64,000 bases of DNA from Gavia stellata (GCF_030936135.1 NC_082595.1:109384334-109448333); one strand, 5' to 3'. Counted from the first letter of the stretch, positions 47,601 through 60,594 are shown. Numbers and translations are program-made. The notes: generated by a model not told the origin, from the letters alone.

Positions 47601-50600
47601 AAGAGTTGCCTTGCTGGATTTGGTGTTGGGTGGCACAAAGGACCTAATTCAAAAGTTGTTTATGTGAGAGCTGCTCTGTAAAAATGACAGGCTTAACCAT
47701 GTTGTGGGACCAAATACATTCAACAAGTGAATATTTCATCCCAAAAAAGCAAAGATGAGGAGAGAAAAGCACCAAAAGGAGCAGTCCAGAGGAGCAAGAA
47801 GCCTGCAGGCGGCCTGAAAGATGTTAAAAAAGCTGTGCTAGAAACCTCAGTAAAATATTTGCTTTGACTGGGAAAGAAAACAAAGAGGTCTAAGAAAAAT
47901 CGCTGCAGGGCATGAAGGGCAAGTCAAGGGAGGCGCTGGAAGGGAAGAGCTCAATGGTGAACAAACAGCTGACAGAGGAGAATGGCAACTCCCATAACAT
48001 GTGGCAGGCCAGATTCAGGTAGGAAAAAGGGCTAAAAAGGAAAGTGAAGATGCCTTTGCAACAGACGCCTGAACCGATAGTAGAAATGTCAGTAAATGCA
48101 CGGAAAGCAGGAAGCCATTGGGGGAGTCCTTGATGCGAAAGGAGTAGGGAGTCCTTGATGAGAAAGGATTACGAGGGCACTTAGAGGTGGTATGCTGTAG
48201 GTCAGTACACTCTTCTGTCTATGGCAAGATAGTCAAGACGATAATGAAATTGCTGAGCATGGGCATTGAATTTCCAGACATTGCTAGCACAGGAGGCTGT
48301 GGAGGTAGAAAACGCCAGCAGGCCCAAAAAGGGTTAGGCAAACTCATGGACAGCAGGTCCTTACATGGGTATTGAAAGGATGGGCAAGGAAGTCCCCTGC
48401 AACAACCCTGCTTTTGCAATTATGGATGCTGGGGCAAAATGGGAGGACTTGCCCACAGATAGTGGCCAGGTTCACATGCTGTCCCTGAACAGCAGGGAAG
48501 GCATGGAAAGAGAAGGCAAAAAGAAGCAAAGAGAAGGCATGGAAAGGAGTTGCAAAGAAGGAAAAACAGTATCCAGAGGCAGGCAAGGGACGGTGAGCAG
48601 CATCTGGAGCCAGGCCAGCAGCAATATGTTGCTGACTGTGGTGTGTAATTGCAAGCAATGAATCTGTAAACCATTTTTCTCCTAAGTTATGAGCTGTGGA
48701 CCAACATGTGCATCCCTTGGAAAAGCCCGTGACCTGACCTGCTTGATGGCAATGCCTGTGCAAAGGTGACAGTGGGGACTTCAGCTGCTGAGAGCTTTCT
48801 CATGGAGAAACCTCTGGGAAACACCCTGGTTGGATTGCTAACACATCCCTCAGCTTTTATGAGTTGGGTGCCCATTGATGCAAGTCTCCATGGGCTTTGG
48901 CTTTTGTTGGGAGGCTGAAATCCTTTCTGTTCCTCAATTTAATAATAATTTAATTAATTCAGCTGCTCTCTGGAGCATGTCTCATCAGATGGCTTTTCAT
49001 TGCAGAATGGTTACCCCAGTAAGTCCCTGTTTTGCCAACTGTGATACCTGAGTGTTGACAGACTCATCACTCACAAGACCTAAACTGCTGCTCCATGCTC
49101 TAGGAGGTGCAAAAACTGCAGCGAGTCCAGGGCGGGCAATGAAGAGAGCTTTAATGACAACTAGGTTAGCCTTAAGGTCTATAAAAACCTGCACTGGGAG
49201 AGAGATCAGGAGCAAATATATTCAAGCTAAAATGGCAAATGTAACCAGAGCAATGTCTTCTACAGTTTAAGACCATATTCTGCTCCTTACTATCCTGAGA
49301 GGTGTAAATTAGAAGAAACTCTGCTGAAATCATTGCACCAACTTCTGACATCGTGAAGATCAAAATCCATCCACGGCTGAGCATGGAAAGACTCACCAAA
49401 AGGAAACGGTGGTGATCTTCCAGTTTTCCTCTTCTTGATAGCCCGTTGCCAAAAGGTCCCGGGGTCTAGTCCTGCTGGGCACCAGAACCTTCAGGAAGAA
49501 GGAGGCTTTCCCCTCTTTTCTACCTGAGAGGCACACTGGAAAATCTGCCACAGATTCGTGGAGGCAGAGCTTGCTTTCTCCTCTGCTCTGGCAATATCGC
49601 AGAGGTCCAGGAGGCTGTGCTGTAAGACAGCAGGGATGAACTTATCTCCTGTAATGAAGGATTGCGCTACCTATATATATCTGCCCCTGAGCTTGTCGCC
49701 AAGCTCTGCCTACGGGCATCACAGAACTGGAAGGTGCGTTTGCACCACCGTGTCAGACATACGCTTTGGGGTCCCATGAGGCACCCAAACACCGCCTTTC
49801 CTGTCTTTTGTCCCTCTGATCCTCAGCCTGGTGACACCACCCTGTGCAAGCACAGATGATAAGCAGCATTGTCTGACCACTCAAATTAATTGAGGAAAGC
49901 TGGCATAGACTTGCAGGTCCCTTCCAGGTGTGCATCCAAGCACATGGCAGTCCTTATGCCTAGTCCTTGAAATACGGAAGATGGCAACTCTTGCTCCAGT
50001 ACCTCCTTGAGAAGGTAGACCAAGAACAGCAGAAGCTACAGAAGAATAAACACAAACTCCTGCCCACGTCTGACAACTTCACCCAGCATCGGTTTCTCGT
50101 TCAAGCTGACCAGGGCTCATACCACAGAGGAAGGTCCCTGGAAAACCGGCATGAGGGAAAATGAAAAAGAACATTTAAAACATCGCATCATTGGGGTGGT
50201 TCTAGTAATGATTTCCATAAGTAGATGTGGCTTAAAATGTCTTACATACAGTGCAGGTAATTAGTACTGAAATTTTTTGGTGCAAAAGTTAAAAAAACGC
50301 CAAACAACCTTTTCCTTTTTTCTTTTTTTACTCATAACTATCAGATTTCTGTTTTACTTTCTCACTTTTTTCCTACCATTCCCTATTGCAGATCTTTTTC
50401 ATGTACTTAATCAAAATAGAGAGAACTCTCCAAATTTTCCCTTCCAATAGCAGAAGTGATGTAATATTAATGACAGCTCATTAATCCTCTTTCTGGATTT
50501 CCAAAGAAACACTAACTTCCTATTTAATGCAATTCTTTTTAACCTAATTCCAGCTGATGATTATTTTTCTTTTTTACGGTGGCATGTTTTTCGCATTTGT

Positions 50601-52507
50601 AAGGAATTAATAAGAAACCTCTGAAAATAGATGGAGACAGTTCTTCCCCACTAGTTGTGGGCATTTAAGGAGAAATTCCTGTGGGGATTTATTTGGTAAA
50701 TGAAATAACTGACTAGTTCATTAATAACACTCAGATACACATGACTACCCTCACTAAAACCTGAAGCGCAGTGCTGCAGAAGGCAAAATTAATACCTAGA
50801 GCTAGAAATCATTGCACATCCCTCAAATGACTGGATGACATTATATTAAAATCTACTTTTTTCTTCCCTTTTCTTTTCAAGTTACGAGAGCAAAGGCAAG
50901 CTTAGGCCTAACACCTTTCCATAATTTGGCTATAGAGCTGCCCCTGGCACAAGCTTGGCTCTTGTGCTCTCCTCGCAATTTCCAGATGTAGTCCAAAAGC
51001 TGGCAGATGCCAGGGACCATTCCCAGCAGGCAATTTAGGTGAAGCCAATCCATGCTGGATGCTGAATTTAATAGTACAGACATGGCTAGACCCTGCCTTT
51101 TGGCCTGGAGGTAAACCTGGTGCGGGTTAGCTCTCTAGCAGAGATATGACCATCAAGCAGCAAATACTTCTGTGCTCAAAGAGCAGTTAAATTGAGTAAC
51201 AACAACTGGCACTGCTCGTGCTAACCATGAAGCCTACCACAACCAAGCAACTTCAAGAGAGCTTCAGGTTTATGATTTTCTTCCACGCCACAGGGACCAA
51301 AAGTTGTGAATGAGGGGCGTGCCTTTGCAAGATACCTGGTCTGTGGACATCCGAGTGGACATCTGCTGGGTAAATCCCACCAGACCCCACTATGTACCAT
51401 TTCCATGAGGCATCTCATCATCACACAGCATCAGCTTCCAGACGAGCTGTACAGAATGACCATCCAGGAGCGCGGCAGCCTGTATAGCTGGTTTTATTGT
51501 GCTGGAGAGTAACTACCACCAAGCCTCAGCTGGCAAGCACAGGATAACCTCGAGCGAGCTGCTGTGGCTGAACACGTTGCACAAACGGAGGTGGCCCAAG
51601 ATGCTTTGCATGCAGCTCAGCACATTTCCCGAAGCGATGCTGCAATGTTTTGAAAGCAATACCTCGGTTCCTCATAGGAGGACAGTAACGGAGAGGATTC
51701 ATTGGACCTCCGTGATGCTCCCCAAAGCTGCAGGGATTGTCTGATTGGCCACCAGAAGGCTGTGAGGGGCAAGCACCCTTCACCACCCTCCAGAAACGGC
51801 ATAAAGCCAAGCTCTGCTCCTTCATCTTAATACATCTGGGTGGCTGACACTGATCCAAGGACTGATCCAAGCCTCCTCTTACCTGGTAATGACCAAAATC
51901 TCATTATTCACCCTCTCTTTAAAAGTTCTGTCCTTCTTAAACGGGCTGGAGACTTTATATCTTTCATGTATAGCTGCATTTCACTGTTACAGCCTTAACT
52001 GTGACCCCAGTCTGTCAAGAGTCATTTCTGGAGATTTCAAATCTTGATAAGGGAGAAGAGTTTTTGTTGGCTGCAGGAAGAGAGATGAGAGGAAACACAA
52101 ACACTCAGAAATTTATCCTGGAAACCATGTAATTCTTGAGGTGAAGGAAAAGCAACAGCCTGTAAGCAAGAATAAGAAGCTGGATTTTAACTTAACCATG
52201 AAGGAACTTTTTCTGCCTCTTTTTTTTTTTTTATTAGAAAAGCTTGAGAACACACATTGGGTTTTTTTTTTATAAATATAGCGAAAATTGTCTTATTTTC
52301 CTTTCTGAATGAACCGCTTTAACTTCCATAAGGCAAATTGAATTTATTGCAATGTATTGCAAAGTATCAACCAATCTAGGATAAACATCTGGTTAATTAA
52401 TACAGTAGTTAAAAGGGGATTTAAAATTGTATTTTTCTGCACAGAAGTTTTACCCTGTGCCACAATCCTGTGTATGCTCCAGGGAACCCTTAGGACAATA
52501 GACATTA
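44664..52507. other. Spacer between AvBD14 and AvBD4, no gene recognised
   Basis: Nearly 8 kb with no six-cysteine exon, no defensin-type signal exon and no recognisable transposon core. Open frames such as 48344-48763 complement and 51526-51870 complement lack domains. The stretch from about 50160 to 50900 is AT-rich. The first part may contain the AvBD14 3' UTR, up to the poly(A) signal at 45942. Confidence 0.5.
45942..45947 (+). promoter_or_regulatory. AvBD14: Candidate poly(A) signal AATAAA downstream of AvBD14
   Basis: This is the first good plus-strand AATAAA that I noted after the AvBD14 stop, but it is about 1.3 kb away. It implies either a long 3' UTR or an additional untranslated 3' exon. 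Linkage to AvBD14 is uncertain. Confidence 0.35.
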
Positions 52508-52508
52508 T

Positions 52509-52515
52509 TATAAAG
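52509..52515 (+). promoter_or_regulatory. AvBD4: TATA-like element upstream of AvBD4
   Basis: TATAAAG lies about 160 bp upstream of the AvBD4 ATG. A TTTCTCTGTAG acceptor ends at 52640, so a short untranslated exon could lie between about 52540 and 52640, or further upstream if this TATA is not used. Confidence 0.3.
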
Positions 52516-52669
52516 AAAGTGTAATACCACTTCTAGATAACGTTTGGTCTTGAAGAACATTTCTGTATGGCACTTCTCAGCCGTCTGTGTTTGTGGAGGG
52601 ACAACCCTCTTATTAATGTCTTGGTGTCATTTCTCTGTAGTGACGGGAGTTCCCAGTCCACCTTCTGCC

Positions 52670-55133
52670 ATGAAAATCCTTTCCTTTCTCTTTCCTCTCC
52701 TCCTGGTGATATTTCACGGAGCTGCAGGTAAGGTGTAAATGGAGGTGAGGGGCTATATAGAAGGAGATACTAGTATCTTATAAAGATCTTCTGTCCCCTT
52801 CGGGAAGTGGCCACGCTGCTTCCTGCAAAGAAACTTCCCACATATCATCAAAACTTGTTGGCAGATTACCTATGATATGTGAAATTAGCAGGCAAACGCT
52901 TCAACCAGCAATTCAGTGCCTTTGCTACTCCTCTGAAAATCCAGTCTGGGTTGAAAGTGCTAGGGGCAACCCCAAAATTACCATTCAGCACCAGCGTTTT
53001 CCCCATTAAAGCTGGCAGACTCTTATACTTAAATCACTTTGTCTCTGGGTGACCCTACAACAAACCACTCATAATCAAATATTCTTAAGCCACACAGAAA
53101 AAAAAGGAATCTGGTCCCATGGTCTCCAAATATCCTTTGCTTCAGGACCTTGTATTTGGGGTGGGGAGGCAGAAGATCGTGAGTTAAGGTTGAAATGCTT
53201 ACTGGTAGCTTCTGCTCAGTGGAGAAACCTCTGCAACCATAAGTAGTGGTGTTAGGCTGTGCCTATTGGGGAGATGCAAGGGGGGGTCTGGAACCCAAAA
53301 CCCACCTTATTGTCCAGAGAAAGGGACTGTGTTTAAACACCATCCCTGAAAATGACACAATTACAGGGCAGGGCACTGTGTGCACAAACAAGTGCCAGCG
53401 GAGGTTTGGGGTTGGTCTCTGTGGGAATTGGGTGGGAAGTACCCTCTGGGGAGTAAGGATGGGAAAAGGCTGTGACGAATTGCAGATGACCAGGACCATG
53501 GGAGAAGTGGTCTTCTTATTGATCATCTTCTTATCTGGGCCTCTACTCATGGCTGTTCTCATAGAAAGGACACTGGGATAAGTGTTCCTTTGGTCTGGAC
53601 CAGAACAGTTGTTTCACATCCTTATTTAACATACAGGTATACACAGTGGACATTTGAGCTGTTTTCAGTAGGACCTATCTTCTGGGTATGGTAAAGCAAG
53701 AAATTTATCCGGAAGAAAGTGTTTCTGAGAGCTGAGACTGCTCACGATCATCTCTGCAATGTCCCACAGCCAGAGAGTTTGGCACCAGAAGTGTTTTATT
53801 CAGCCTTCCCATCACTCCTTTATTGCTGCCTGGTATTTTCTGGGTACTGCTGTGTGTGCATGCACCACCAAGCTCACGGGCTGTGAATTTAACACACCAG
53901 GGATGCGCTGGATCAGCTGTACATGTGTAATATTTATGGTCTGTTTGCTGGAACAAGCTCTCCGCTTTCTGGATATCCTGGACTTAGTGCGGTTGCACAG
54001 ATGAGCTGTGAAACTGGAATTAATTGGTTCATGTGCAGTCAATCAGGTGCATCCAAAACACATCAGCCTGCCAGGCTACATCTCTATTAATCAAGCAAAC
54101 AGGGCCAGGCAACATGCTGCCTAATTGGTAGTCTGCTCCCTAGGGTAATTTTGACCCCTGACAACTAGCACTTTCACAGATAAAACCTGTTCTGGGAATA
54201 GCACAGGCTGGTGGCCATTCCCAAAAGGCAGTTTGAACTGGATATCCTATTTTAAGGGGGAAGAAGGTTTAGCCATGTAGATAAGAGCAATGCCACACTG
54301 CTTGGCCTCAGACCCAGAGGGCAATGCCTGTTGTGCTGTGCTTACTAGCACGGAAGCAGTCGTTCTGCACGCGGTGTTGAGTTTATCCGTGTATGGTGGC
54401 CATCTATATGGACTGCTAGACACCAGGACCTGTTTTGAGACACGGGTGAAATTTATAGGGAGGGAAATAATAGGCCACATCTATGGAAATCCAGAGGGAC
54501 AGAAATCCTCATCTCTCTGCCCCTAGAAGTGGCAGCCTTCCAGCTGAGCTGCTTCAGCTCTCCTTAATTGTGACCTACAAGACCTTAAGAGCTGGTAAGT
54601 GTCCTCTTACTGTTTTCTATCAAGTCTGTGGTGTCTGTCCCTGAAATCTGAGTTCCTAAGGGAGTCCTGGGCTTGGAGACACAGTTCTTACATCTGGAGA
54701 AGGAATTAGAGCATTTGTTTGATTGTTCTGCCCATAGACCTCCTCCTCTGAGTGTTGCATTAGGACTGTCACGACTTTGGGCACCAGTGTGGCATGGTGT
54801 CAGCGCACAGGTATTTAGCAAAATGCAAAACCCCGACAGAAACAACTGTCTCCTGCTTTTTTTTTTCATGGTACAGGCTTTGCAAAACCTCTAAGATCTT
54901 TTATACGATGTGGCTATCGTGGGACTTTCTGCTCTCCTGGGACATGCCCTCTTGGCAATGCTTACCTGGGGGTGTGTCGTTTGGGGCATTCTTGCTGTAA
55001 ATGGTAAGTTTAGGATTTAACCGGGGCAAAGATGACTTTCCAAATTTTCAGTTAAGTCCCGTGTAGTGGGATTTTTCCCCACCAACATGGGCCTGAAAAC
55101 CCTGAAATATTCTTTCCTTTGTGTAGGTTGTAG
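52670..55133 (+). CDS. AvBD4: Avian beta-defensin 4 (three coding exons, 63 aa)
   Basis: Secreted antimicrobial peptide. Exons are 52670-52727, 54877-55003 and 55127-55133; introns of 2149 and 123 bp are GT-AG and phases agree. The signal peptide is MKILSFLFPLLLVIFHGAA, followed by a short pro-segment GFAKPLRSFIR. The six-cysteine core has cysteines at 31, 38, 43, 53, 59 and 60 (C-x6-C-x4-C-x9-C-x5-CC), with CGYRGTFC and CPLGNAYLGVC matching chicken AvBD4. The last exon supplies only one base of the Trp codon, a Leu and the stop, giving the family ending CCKWL. Total length equals chicken AvBD4 (63 aa). An acceptor ending at 52640 precedes the ATG, so a non-coding first exon is likely. Poly(A) signal at 55242. 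Confidence 0.96.
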
Positions 55134-55241
55134 TGTGGCTAATTGCACAGGATCTCCAGGGATCTGGGGATGATCGTTTCTCACATCGTTGGATTCAGGG
55201 AACCGTTGTACCAGTCATCAAGGATTTGTCATTCTTCTTTC

Positions 55242-55247
55242 AATAAA
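55242..55247 (+). promoter_or_regulatory. AvBD4: AvBD4 poly(A) signal AATAAA
   Basis: AATAAA lies 108 bp after the AvBD4 stop codon, giving a 3' UTR of about 130 bp. Confidence 0.75.
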
Positions 55248-55259
55248 TGCAAGATCTGG

Positions 55260-56430
55260 GGAGGTTGTATGGCAGCCATGTGTGGTGGTGTCATTCTTTT
55301 CTCTAGAACTGTTATTTGCCTTTAGAAATTTGAGCAAGAATTCTGAAATCAGATTAAACCTACCAGGAATGTTTAGTTTGCCAAAATATTTTCTCTTCTT
55401 GGGTTGCTGATTGAATGAGTGCTGGCATGTTCTCCACCCATGCCTGTTAGGAATCCTCTGCCGTGACCAAAGCTGGGGTCAGTCACTGTTTCCATAGGGA
55501 GCATGTAATTCTTCTTCAGTGTGATGCTTCATAGTACCTCTGCTCTGAAAACTTTGGGTTCCTGCCTCCTAATTTAGAGCTTTCAAACCTGGAAACAGCA
55601 TCCTGTTTTGTTATGGGAACTGAGGAGGAGACACTGAGGAGAACAAAAGGAGGCAGGTGACCCCTATTTTAAGATTTGAAGCTTGTTTTTCCCTTTGGTT
55701 ATTTTGGCTGATATAAATTTGGAGTAAATCTGCAAAATTCGTATCAGCTGCGGTAGCGAATCAGGAGATCGGAGTTAGACCTACGACACTACTTGAGACA
55801 ATTAGTCAACATGTACGAAAGGCTACTTCAATCACTCCTCTTGCAAGAGGTTTCTCCTGTCCTGCCCTGAACTCTAATAGAAAACTCAGAAGGTCCAGGT
55901 TGCCCAGTGAGCTCCTGCCTCTGCAGCTGCTCTTGCCTGGTCAAGACCATCCTTGGGCAGACAAATCAGCCTTCGGACTAGCACTCGGTGGCTGTGGCCA
56001 GTAAATAGTTGTCTGCCCTGAGACCAGCTGGCAGGGCAGAGCTCATGCGTGTACAGCCAAGCTCAGCCTCCAAAGCAGGGCAACCTCAGCCTGTTCACAA
56101 CCCTCCTGTGCTCACAGGAGTCCTGCCTAGCTATTGCCGGGGACTGAGCCCGGGCCAACAAGCACTGTGCCAGAATAACCCTGGGGCTTAGCACAGGCCA
56201 AGGACCTTTCTTGAAAAATCAGTCTGGATGTAGCCACCCTTTCCCACAAACAGAGGGAATTTAATAGCGAACATGACCAGGCTGGGCTAAATGCTCTTAG
56301 GGAACATCTTTGGGGGTAAGGGGAATACATGTATCTCTGAAATACAGTGGGAACTGACCTCAGCTCTCCTGTGGCCTGCGTGAAGGGCAGCACTCATGGA
56401 TGTCAGCGAAGGTAGGAGCACTAGTCATGG
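55260..56430. other. AvBD4-AvBD5 spacer, left part, nothing recognised
   Basis: No cysteine-rich exon, splice-bounded frame or repeat family identified between the AvBD4 poly(A) site and the CR1 copy. Confidence 0.45.
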
Positions 56431-57187
56431 AATCATAGAACAGCTGGGGTTGGAGGGGACCTTTAGAGGTCAACTAGTCCAACCCCCTGCAATGAGCAGG
56501 GACATCTTCAACTGGATCAGGTTGCTCAGAGCCCCATCCAGCCTGACCGTGAATGTTTCCAGGGATGGGGCATCCACCACCTCTCTGGGCAACCTGTGCC
56601 AGGGTTTCACCACCCTCAGCGTAAAGAATTTCTTCCTTATATCTAGTCTGAATCTCCCCTCTTTTAGTTTAAAAGCATTACCCCTTGTCCTATCGCAACA
56701 GGCCCTACTAAAAAGTCTGTCCCCATCTTTCTTATAAGCCCCCTTTAAGTACTGAAAGGCCACAAGAAGGTCTCCCCGGAGCCTCCTCTTCTCCAGGCTG
56801 AACAACCCCAACTCTCTCATCAGCCTTTCCTCACAGGAGAGCTGTTCCATTCCTCTGATCATTTCTGTGGCCTCCTCTGGACCCGCTCCAACAGGTCCAT
56901 GTCTTCCTTGTGCTGGGGACCCCCGAGCTGGACACAGTGCTCTGGGGGGTCTCACCAGAGCGGAGTCGAGGAGCAGAATCCCCTCCCTCGACCTGCTGGC
57001 CACGCTGCTTCTGATGCAGCCCTGGATTTGGTTGGCTTTCTGGGCTGCGAGTGGACATTGCCAGCTCATGGCCAGCTTTTCATCCACCAGTACCCCCAAG
57101 TCCTTCTCCGCAGGGCTGCTCTCCATCCCGTCATCCCCCAGCCTGTACTGATACTGGGGGTTGCCCCAGCCCAGGTGCAGGACCTTT
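56431..57187 (-). mobile_element. CR1 LINE fragment, 5'-truncated (older subfamily)
   Basis: The minus-strand frame shows the CR1 C-terminal region ([52 protein letters not shown]) with an internal frame disruption at about residues 69-95 of the 56470-57126 frame. The 3' end on the minus strand reads GGTTGGAGGGGACC (complement) and then TCATAGAA-type sequence, which differs from the ATTCTGTG ending of the other copies here. It is therefore a different and probably older subfamily. Confidence 0.92.
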
Positions 57188-58010
57188 TAAGGGAAACAAC
57201 CAACCCCAGTGCCTACGTGCAAAGGACTGACTTGAAGACCCGAGCTTGCCATTTGTGGCCTCCCTTCAAAGCAGATGCTTCTGCAAATGACTCTGCCACC
57301 ATTGAAACCACAGCCTTGTGAAGGGCAGGAAACTGGGCCAACGGCCACCTCGCAGGGATTCCCCTGGATAGAGACCTGAGGAAGTTGCCAAGTGGAACCA
57401 AACCAGCAATTTACAGTTTATGTCCTAAGAAGTTTTGCACAATCCATCGTAGGTGAGTGTCTCTTTCACAAACTGGAATGGCACAAGATGTTTTGCTCAA
57501 GGACTGAGGACTTTGCACAGACAGTTCAGCCCTTGTTATTTTAGATTCAGCTCTGGAGACTATACAATATCTGTAGCCAGCATCACGCAGAATTACTGCA
57601 TCATCACGCTTTTAGATCACCACCACAAATAGCTGCCCTTGCATTTGCTGCTGTGGAACAGTTCCAAGAGCCAGCTTAGAGCGAAACACAGGCTGAAATC
57701 TCACCCCCTAGGATCCGTGCTGCACATTGCTCCCTGCTTCTTACCCCAATTCCATCTCCCCAACACTCTGCGCATGTTTGAATCCATCTCACAGCTCTTC
57801 CCAGGGGGTAGAGATGCTGCCGAGGATGGAATAGAAAATACCAGACAGATAGCACCAGAACTGATGGAGTGGGACTGGCCATGCGTGGCCAAAAGCAAGG
57901 GTGTGCAGCACCTAAAGCTCATTTCAGATACACATCAAGCCCTTGGTGGAATGGCTGGTCATGCAAAAATCAGTTTGTGCTACTCGGAATCTACTACATC
58001 CCCCAATGGT
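57188..58010. other. AvBD4-AvBD5 spacer, middle part, nothing recognised
   Basis: Sequence between two CR1 pieces; no exon or repeat family could be supported. Confidence 0.45.
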
Positions 58011-58174
58011 AATCACAGAATCACAGAATCACTAAGGTTGGAAAAGACCTGTAAGATCATCAAGTCCAACCATCAACCAACAAACACCACCATGCCCATT
58101 AAACCATGTCCCACAATGCCACGTCCACACATTCCTTGAACACCTCCAGGGATGGTGACTCCACCACCTCCCTG
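58011..58174 (-). mobile_element. Short CR1 3'-end fragment
   Basis: About 164 bp matching the 3' terminal part of the CR1 at 30769-31704, from the ATTCTGTG-type ends through the segment coding [21 protein letters not shown] on the minus strand. It stops abruptly at CTCCCTG near 58174, a severe 5' truncation. Confidence 0.93.
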
Positions 58175-59606
58175 TGCACTTCCCTGTCTTCCACCATTTC
58201 TGCAGTGGTTGGATCACACAGGCGCTTGGCATCTTGACAAGGTGGGAGAAGGAAAGGCCCAGCTGCCAACCTCCACTGCTGAAATCCCCAGCCCCTGGTA
58301 GCTGGGAGGATCATGAGTATTTTTCCAAACATTGGCAGAGGCAACCCAAAACTTGGGCATGCAGCACAGCACCCTCCTGCCAGGCAAGGACTGTCACTTG
58401 CCCTGGTGGCATGCTGATCCTACAGCTACAGCCAGAAAAAGGGAAAAGACCTTGGTGCAAATATTTTTTATACCTACTGAGCTGTCGTGGCATCAGAGCC
58501 ACAGGAGGAGATGGGCTGGGAGCAGCTGCATCTGGTGGTCAGGCTCGTTACAGAGTTTCGTTAAGGTGGCAATTAACTATGTCTCTGCTGTTGCTTTTTG
58601 ACACATGCACCAGCTTAGTTTTGAGGTGGTGGAGGAAATGAGGAGCTGTCCTGAGCCCCCTGCTCCTAACCACCATGGCAGAGTAGCGTTGGCTGCCAAG
58701 AGATCCCCCCAGAGTCAGACCTGCAAATGCTTTGTGCAATTTCCCTCACTGGGGAGAGAAATTGAGGCAGGAAAGAGCAATGAAATATGGTGAGGAGTTA
58801 GGATAAAAGGTATATTCATGTAACCACTCAGCAAGTATACATTATGCATGAGTATGTTTTTTATGTATATACACACACATACATATGTTTGATGAATCTA
58901 CAAGGCTGAAAAAGTATACGAAGATGGCACCATTAATACGTTGAGAACCAATAAAGGGTTACATACAGCAAACTCTTAACACAACAAACTCTTAACATAA
59001 CAAAGTCACAATTAAAGCTTGTCATTCATGGGATTGCCAGTTGGACGGAGATGTCATCCCATGTGGCGTCTTCCCAGTTATTCTCAAGTGAAGCATAGAG
59101 AGCACGCTTCACTTGGGCGAAGGAATACAGAGCTCCTTTGTGTTGCGAAAGCAGATTGCTTGCCAAGGTCTAACGAACAGGGATGCAGTGTGTCCCAAGA
59201 CGTGTCCAGCAAACCACAGCACTGAACAGCCCTTACGCAAGGTGGGATGACACAAGACCCCAGGAATCCTTCTCAGAGGTGTCAGAAGAGGAAAGGGATG
59301 CCTCTTCTTCTCTGGCAGGGGGAGAAGCAGGAAAAGGAGCTTTTGAGCTGGATATTTTGAGGTGTCAGCCATCTCAAGGGACACTTTGCCACGTGGAGAG
59401 ACCAGCTGGTTGGGACCAAACTGCTGCTGCTACTGCCAGGAGCCGAGAGGCTGTGGGAGGCTCCCACCCCCCGGCTGTCGAGCGCATTCTCCCGCCGGTG
59501 ACTGCTCACATCTCCTCCCAGACGGGCTGTCCCTTCTCCTCAGTCCCGTCCCTGTGCAGGTGCTACACGACACGCAGGCAGGGACCCTCCTTCCTCTTCT
59601 CCCCAG
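58175..59606. other. Upstream flank of AvBD5, no gene recognised
   Basis: Contains a short TA/CA-rich tract near 58861-58885 and a small direct repeat of AACAAACTCTTAACA near 58965-59000. An untranslated first exon of AvBD5 may lie here, but I could not place it. Confidence 0.4.
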
Positions 59607-59633
59607 CGAAGACCCTGCTGACAGCTCCCAGCC

Positions 59634-60594
59634 ATGCGGATCCTGCCTGTCCTCTGTGCTCTCCTCCTGCTGATGCTCCAGGGAGCAGCAGGTAAGATAT
59701 GCGTGGGAGAACATGGAGGATTTGTCCTGAGTTAACATTTTGTAGGGGCAAGTGGAGGATATGCCAGTTGAGATCACAAGTCACATATGACTTTTCCTGG
59801 TTGCTGTGGCATCCCCCCGGGATCCTCGCACCTCATACCTTTAAGGAAAGGTTCGTGATGCAGGTTCTGCAGCTGAGACCGGAGTTGGGACCTTGTAACA
59901 AAGCTCTTGCCCTCCAGGGATGAGGCTTTGCCACCTTCTCCATACCCCCTGACCCTTGCCTTTCCAAGTCCGCAGCACTGGGCAAAGCAGCCCTGCTGGA
60001 GAGGAGGAGGAGGGAGGAAGGCAGATCCTACTTCCACCCTCGGAGTCCTCCCTTTGGCCAGGAGGGAGCCAACAGACATATTGGGGAGCCTCTCCCAGAG
60101 GCTGCTGCGGGATGGTGGTGAGCGTCCCATCCCAGTGCCATAAATGTTGCCCTGATTTCTGTCACAGATACCTGCCCAGGCATTTGGGTCAGGGGTGGGC
60201 TAACGCTGACCATGCAGGGGCCAGGGGCTGCCCTCAGCACCTCGGCAGGACCATGCAGGAGGTCTCCTCTTTCTGCACTCTGCAGGGCTGTCCCTCACTC
60301 GAGGATCGCCCCAGGACTGTGAGCGCCGCGGGGGCTTCTGCTCTCTGGGGTCATGCCCACCGGGGATCGGTCGCGTTGGCATTTGCTCCGAGAAAGACTT
60401 CTGCTGTCGGAGGTGGGTTCAGGGCTGCCCGAAGGGTGGGGGTTGCTGCCTCTTGGGGTTGGAGGTGAGGCTGTTGGAGAAAGAGGGGACAATATACAGC
60501 CCAAGGGCACGGGGACACCCCTGAGCCCTCACTGCTGCCCTGGTTGGGGCAGGCACTGCCAGACCTTTCCTCCTGCAGGCGATGGTATCCCTGA
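59634..60594 (+). CDS. AvBD5: Avian beta-defensin 5 (three coding exons, 66 aa)
   Basis: Secreted antimicrobial peptide. Exons are 59634-59691, 60286-60412 and 60579-60594; introns of 594 and 166 bp are GT-AG and phases agree. The signal peptide is MRILPVLCALLLLMLQGAA, then GLSLTRGSPQD. The core has cysteines at 31, 38, 43, 53, 59 and 60 (C-x6-C-x4-C-x9-C-x5-CC), with CERRGGFC and CPPGIGRVGIC nearly as in chicken AvBD5, and the ending CCRRRWYP. Length equals chicken AvBD5 (66 aa). A CCCCAG acceptor ends at 59606, so the coding exon starts at 59607 with 27 bp of 5' UTR and a non-coding exon upstream is likely. Splice positions are identical to AvBD4, showing the two arose by duplication. Poly(A) signal at 60766. 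Confidence 0.96.

Noticed and set aside
53246-53581. Cysteine-containing 111-codon frame with a hydrophobic C-terminal stretch inside AvBD4 intron 1
   Set aside because: The cysteine spacing fits no defensin, and there is no N-terminal signal peptide and no clear splice sites. Likely chance.
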